Shown: positions 20,441 to 23,525 of the stretch, one piece after another
Numbering within the stretch: position 1 is the stretch's first letter
Layout: every line of letters starts with the position of its first letter
DNA from: Blakeslea trispora
Lineage: Eukaryota > Mucoromycota > Mucoromycetes > Mucorales > Choanephoraceae
DNA length: 23,525 bases
Direction of reading: 5' to 3'
Assembly: GCA_025331445.1 (NCBI GenBank)
Contig: JAIWNE010000236.1
Location: 1-23,525 of the forward strand
The notes under the pieces: generated by a model
Told to the model about the DNA's origin: nothing
The model's input: the letters and a program-made list of their open reading frames with translations, nothing else
Database searches by the model: none
Made by a program: the position numbers and the translations under genes

Positions 20441-21425
20441 AAAAGGTGTGATGTGATGTGTGATTATAATGAATTTGGAAATAAAAACTGGTCGATGATT
20501 GCAAGAACCTCTCTATATATTATATAATAGAATCAAAAGAGCAATTCTTTCATACTTCCATAAAAGGAGGTAAATAAAAAGTTTAAAATATAATAGTTGC
20601 CAAAACTTCAACATGCAACTATTAATAAATTGTACTTTTAGAGTGATGCATTTCAACAAGGCTAATAATAACTAAAAGCAGTCTATAATGAAAGTCTTTT
20701 TAATTCTCTTTTATTTAAAATAAACTCTTGGTTTTTTTTATAATACTCCCCTTTTTTGTTGCCCTTAAATTATATATCCAAAATGTAGCGCGCTCAGATT
20801 GTTTCAGTAGCTTAGCAAACAATGATATTAAATAAGCTTGATTTCATAAATCAACAACTTACCGTTTGATGAAAAGGTGATCAATTATCTACACAAAATC
20901 GAATTAACTAGGCTTTTATTACTGGCACTCTATGTCATTCAAAATTTGATAACTTTTTTGCTTTTTACCACTTTTGGTTTTAATGTACTATTTATGTTAT
21001 CATAAGCAGATTACTCTAATGTCCTTTAAGCAAAAGTTTGTCAATATATATATCATCTAATAAGATGCAAAGTTGTTATTTCCTCTAAATGTTACAAGTC
21101 TCATATATTCAAATGGTTCAAGTTGCAACAAATTTGAGTTACTAATGTGTTAGATTAAGTGATAGTAAATTGCATATCCTACATAAGTTCATTACTTGAA
21201 CTTATATTTATAAATAGATCTCTATAATGACCAAGCAATACTATTTATTTAGAAATTTAAAGAATTTTATGTATGTTGAAGTATACACTTTAACGAAACT
21301 TTTTCGGCATGCAGTATTGTTATTCATTTTAAAATAGAAAATCATGTATAAATAGCTTTTCTTAAATTTGAATGATTTCGTATACATTTCTCAACTTCCA
21401 TCAAACTTATTCTCTGATCAAACCA
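20441..21425. other. AT-rich spacer with one small hairpin
   Basis: No gene is visible. A perfect 10-bp inverted repeat (TAATAGTTGC at 20591-20600, GCAACTATTA at 20615-20624, 14-nt loop) is the only structure noticed. The short plus-strand frame at 20336-20527 is the opposite strand of the TNP2 remnant. Confidence 0.55.
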
Positions 21426-22264
21426 ATGCCATTCCAAAATCCCATAGTCGAAAGCATTCACGATAGTTGTGTTCAAATGGAAAGAAAGATCGATAATCTA
21501 GAGACACAGATGACTTTCATGAGTGAGCGAATCAATCTTTAACAAATGTAGTAATGGAGATGAGCAACACATTGAAACGCATTGAATCAATAAGTAATAA
21601 CATTGAATTTGCTTTCTAATAAACAACTTACATCTCATTGAAAACAGCTTCAAACTTGCAAGGCTCAACATCATCTGCAGATAATTTTAGCCATATGCCT
21701 GAAATAATTGAAAGCCCACAAAGAGCTTTCTCAATTGTCAGCAATCAAACTACACACAAGAACAAGTCAGATACTTTTTAAATCTTTGGCTCCTAATGAG
21801 ATTGCTTTAGCCAAGACGACGATGCTGACACCGATTACTCAAAAGAATGAGATTCAACACATATTACCAAGACCTTTGTACAATAGGCTCAGTCGCAATG
21901 ATAGAGAGAAGTTGAGAATGAAGCAAACAACAATACAATTGGGAAGAAAAGTCTTTCAAATCGTTAGAGCTTGACTATCAAAAAGCATGTTGACAATTTC
22001 CAACGAACAGCAATGATCTTCATTATCCTGTCATCGTTGCAAAGACCAATGGCTTGCCGAAAACTTTGTTAGCCTATTGTATCACAACCGTCAAAGCAAA
22101 AAAAGTCAAGGGTAACATTTTCAATGTATAGATTAAATGTATGTCTGCTGCATATACTCATACTTATCGTGTTAGAAAACCGCTTCAGAACATGAATTTC
22201 CTGAGTCGGATAATTCTCAATCTGTATCTTATGAGCAAATGTCAATTGCTTCACAAAGCCAATC
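21426..22264 (+). pseudogene. Decayed gene with coiled-coil N-terminus, unassigned
   Basis: I do not recognise the family. An ATG at 21426 opens a 38-residue stretch with a heptad-like, coiled-coil character (QMERKIDNLETQMTFMSERI) that ends at a TAA. The pattern resumes in another frame (VVMEMSNTLKRIESI), followed by a plausible intron (about 21593-21651, GTAATA to AACAG) and a Ser-rich exon. A third frame gives a basic helical block (LYNRLSRNDREKLRMKQ, GRKVFQIVRA) ending at 21974. An acidic Ser/Gln-rich stretch with good splice sites (22176-22264) may be its last visible exon. The changing frames suggest a disabled gene; mis-parsed introns could account for some of this. The layout recalls structural proteins carried near mobile elements, but that is a guess. 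Confidence 0.35.
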
Positions 22265-23525
22265 GTAAGCATTTACTAAAAGCTTAATTAATTGAATCTA
22301 ATAGAACTTCGTTTTTCAGACAATTAGATTTGCTAGAATAAATTCTGTTTTTCTATGTTTCCCAAATCGCAAGTACTTATTTCACTCCTTAACATGAAAT
22401 CTGTATTCTTTCTAGTTTCACTTTGAAGCTGTATTGCGTAACAAATATTGTCAAGCATGATTTCATTTAACGTTTCTTTCCTTGTTCATAAATAACTACA
22501 ATACTCTTATTTCAGTTTAAAACAGTGTGTTCGCTCCCTCTCAATTTGTTTACAAATGTAGTTATCTTTTGGTTTTTTTCTTTAATGACAACCTAATTTC
22601 AAAAATTCTACTTTTTTAAATATAAAGATGTGCACTCGATTAGACTATTTCTTTAGGAATCGACCAATAGAAATTGAGAGCTTTCGAATTTTTGAAGTAC
22701 CGTCACTAACGCTAAGCCTACCTGCTCTGAAGGTTTTTTTTCTTCTCTTTATTTTTTCGAGATCGTCTTCTTTGTAGTGCTCATGTAGTTCATCATGTAC
22801 ACATGTAGAGCAGATGAGTACCAAGAAATAACCTAATTTATAGAAATCGACTGCTTGTATATGGAGCAACACCTCTTTATGTCTCTCTCTTTTTTTTTCA
22901 ATTTCTACTATTTTCAACGATCATGCATTCGAAATAAAGACGCGACTATTTCTTCGGTTCTCAATATACAATCAGTATCTGCTTTGCTTTTTTTATCGAT
23001 ATAGCTTACAATCAACAGCATATTTTTCGAGGGAACTTATTCACAAAAATGATTTCGTACAAGCTGCAATTTTTTATCGCTACAACTATTTGGTCTTCCT
23101 TGATTAAGGTAAAGGTATGAGAAAAAGAAACAATGATTATACCTTTTGTAGCGCTTTAACTATATCTTTGATAGTTCACAAAAGAGAACATTTAGAATTG
23201 GAAATCCATTCTAAAAGACAAAGATGTTATAATCTACTGCACTATCTTGAGAAGTTCAACATATGATTACAAAAGGATTATATCACATTTAGCAAACAAA
23301 GCATGCATAAGGGTGTTCTATCTCAAGTCGAAAACATTTGTCACGTCTTTTTTAAAGATGCATTGTTCTTGGATTAACATATAAACTGCTTACTTATATC
23401 TACAAGTTTCTTCAATACTATTTAAAAGCTGTTTATTAAAATATCTCCCAAAATGTTAGTAGGCGCCTTATTGTATAGCTTTGTCTTAAAGGAATGTCTG
23501 ACAGAAGATTCTTTGAAGAAGATGT
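22265..23525. other. AT-rich DNA, nothing recognised
   Basis: No domain, repeat or RNA gene is seen. A 90-codon minus-strand frame at 22645-22917 is Lys/Arg/Glu-rich, without motif or splice-site support. A possible short hydrophobic leader (MISYKLQFFIATTIW) begins at 23049 and is followed by a GT that could be a donor, but no continuing exon was found. Confidence 0.5.

Noticed and set aside
22645..22917. 90-codon basic minus-strand frame
   Set aside because: No recognisable motif and charged low-complexity composition. It could be chance.
23049..23120. Short hydrophobic leader followed by a possible splice donor, suggesting a secreted protein
   Set aside because: No second exon with a continuing frame was found before the window ends.
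1..23525. CRISPR arrays, tRNA or rRNA genes
   Set aside because: No regularly spaced repeats, cloverleaf-like sequences or conserved rRNA segments were recognised.

Overview
The window looks like nuclear DNA of a fungus, most likely an early-diverging one (Mucoromycota/Mucorales-like). Coding regions are split by short GT-AG introns of about 45-75 bp. Spacer DNA is strongly AT-rich. The proteins match fungal transposon families, including tyrosine recombinases with a GCR1_C-type C-terminus. There is no bacterial gene organisation, and I recognise no host housekeeping gene, rRNA, tRNA or CRISPR. The window is essentially a transposon island. The lineage is inferred from style and gene families, not proven.

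Layout, left to right. (1) 1-3317, minus strand: a Mutator-like element (MULE copy 1) that runs off the left edge. Its multi-exon transposase has a FAR1/WRKY-like zinc domain, a MULE catalytic core, a SWIM zinc finger and the start of an OTU cysteine-protease domain. (2) 3318-4586: AT-rich spacer with a perfect 19-bp-stem hairpin and degenerate ~58-bp tandem units. (3) 4595-8525, plus strand: a complete MULE copy 2 with 118-bp terminal inverted repeats differing at one base, an 8-bp target-site duplication, and an 8-exon transposase-OTU gene. That gene is broken by two in-frame stops and has lost one zinc-ligand histidine. The two MULE genes lie head-to-head. (4) 9063-11211, plus strand: an apparently intact Crypton-type tyrosine recombinase (675 aa, 3 exons). 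(5) 12150-14332, minus strand: a second, clearly different Crypton-type recombinase (687 aa, 3 exons), also intact. The two Cryptons lie tail-to-tail. (6) 14333-17457: spacer with three consecutive hairpins built on GGCCCA/TGGGCC at about 15.0 kb, then purine-rich low-complexity DNA. (7) 17458-20440, minus strand: a badly decayed TNP2/CACTA-like transposase. (8) 21426-22264, plus strand: a decayed, unassigned coiled-coil gene. (9) 22265-23525: nothing recognisable.

Functionally, three unrelated mobilisation chemistries sit together: a DDE transposase with a fused OTU protease (two copies), YR recombinases (two copies) and a TNP2 relic. MULE copy 2 has almost identical ends but a broken gene, so it either died very recently or was moved in trans by a relative. 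The most interesting points are the MULE-OTU architecture present in both copies, the two intact adjacent Cryptons flanked by a candidate 13-bp repeat, and the GGCCCA hairpin triplet.
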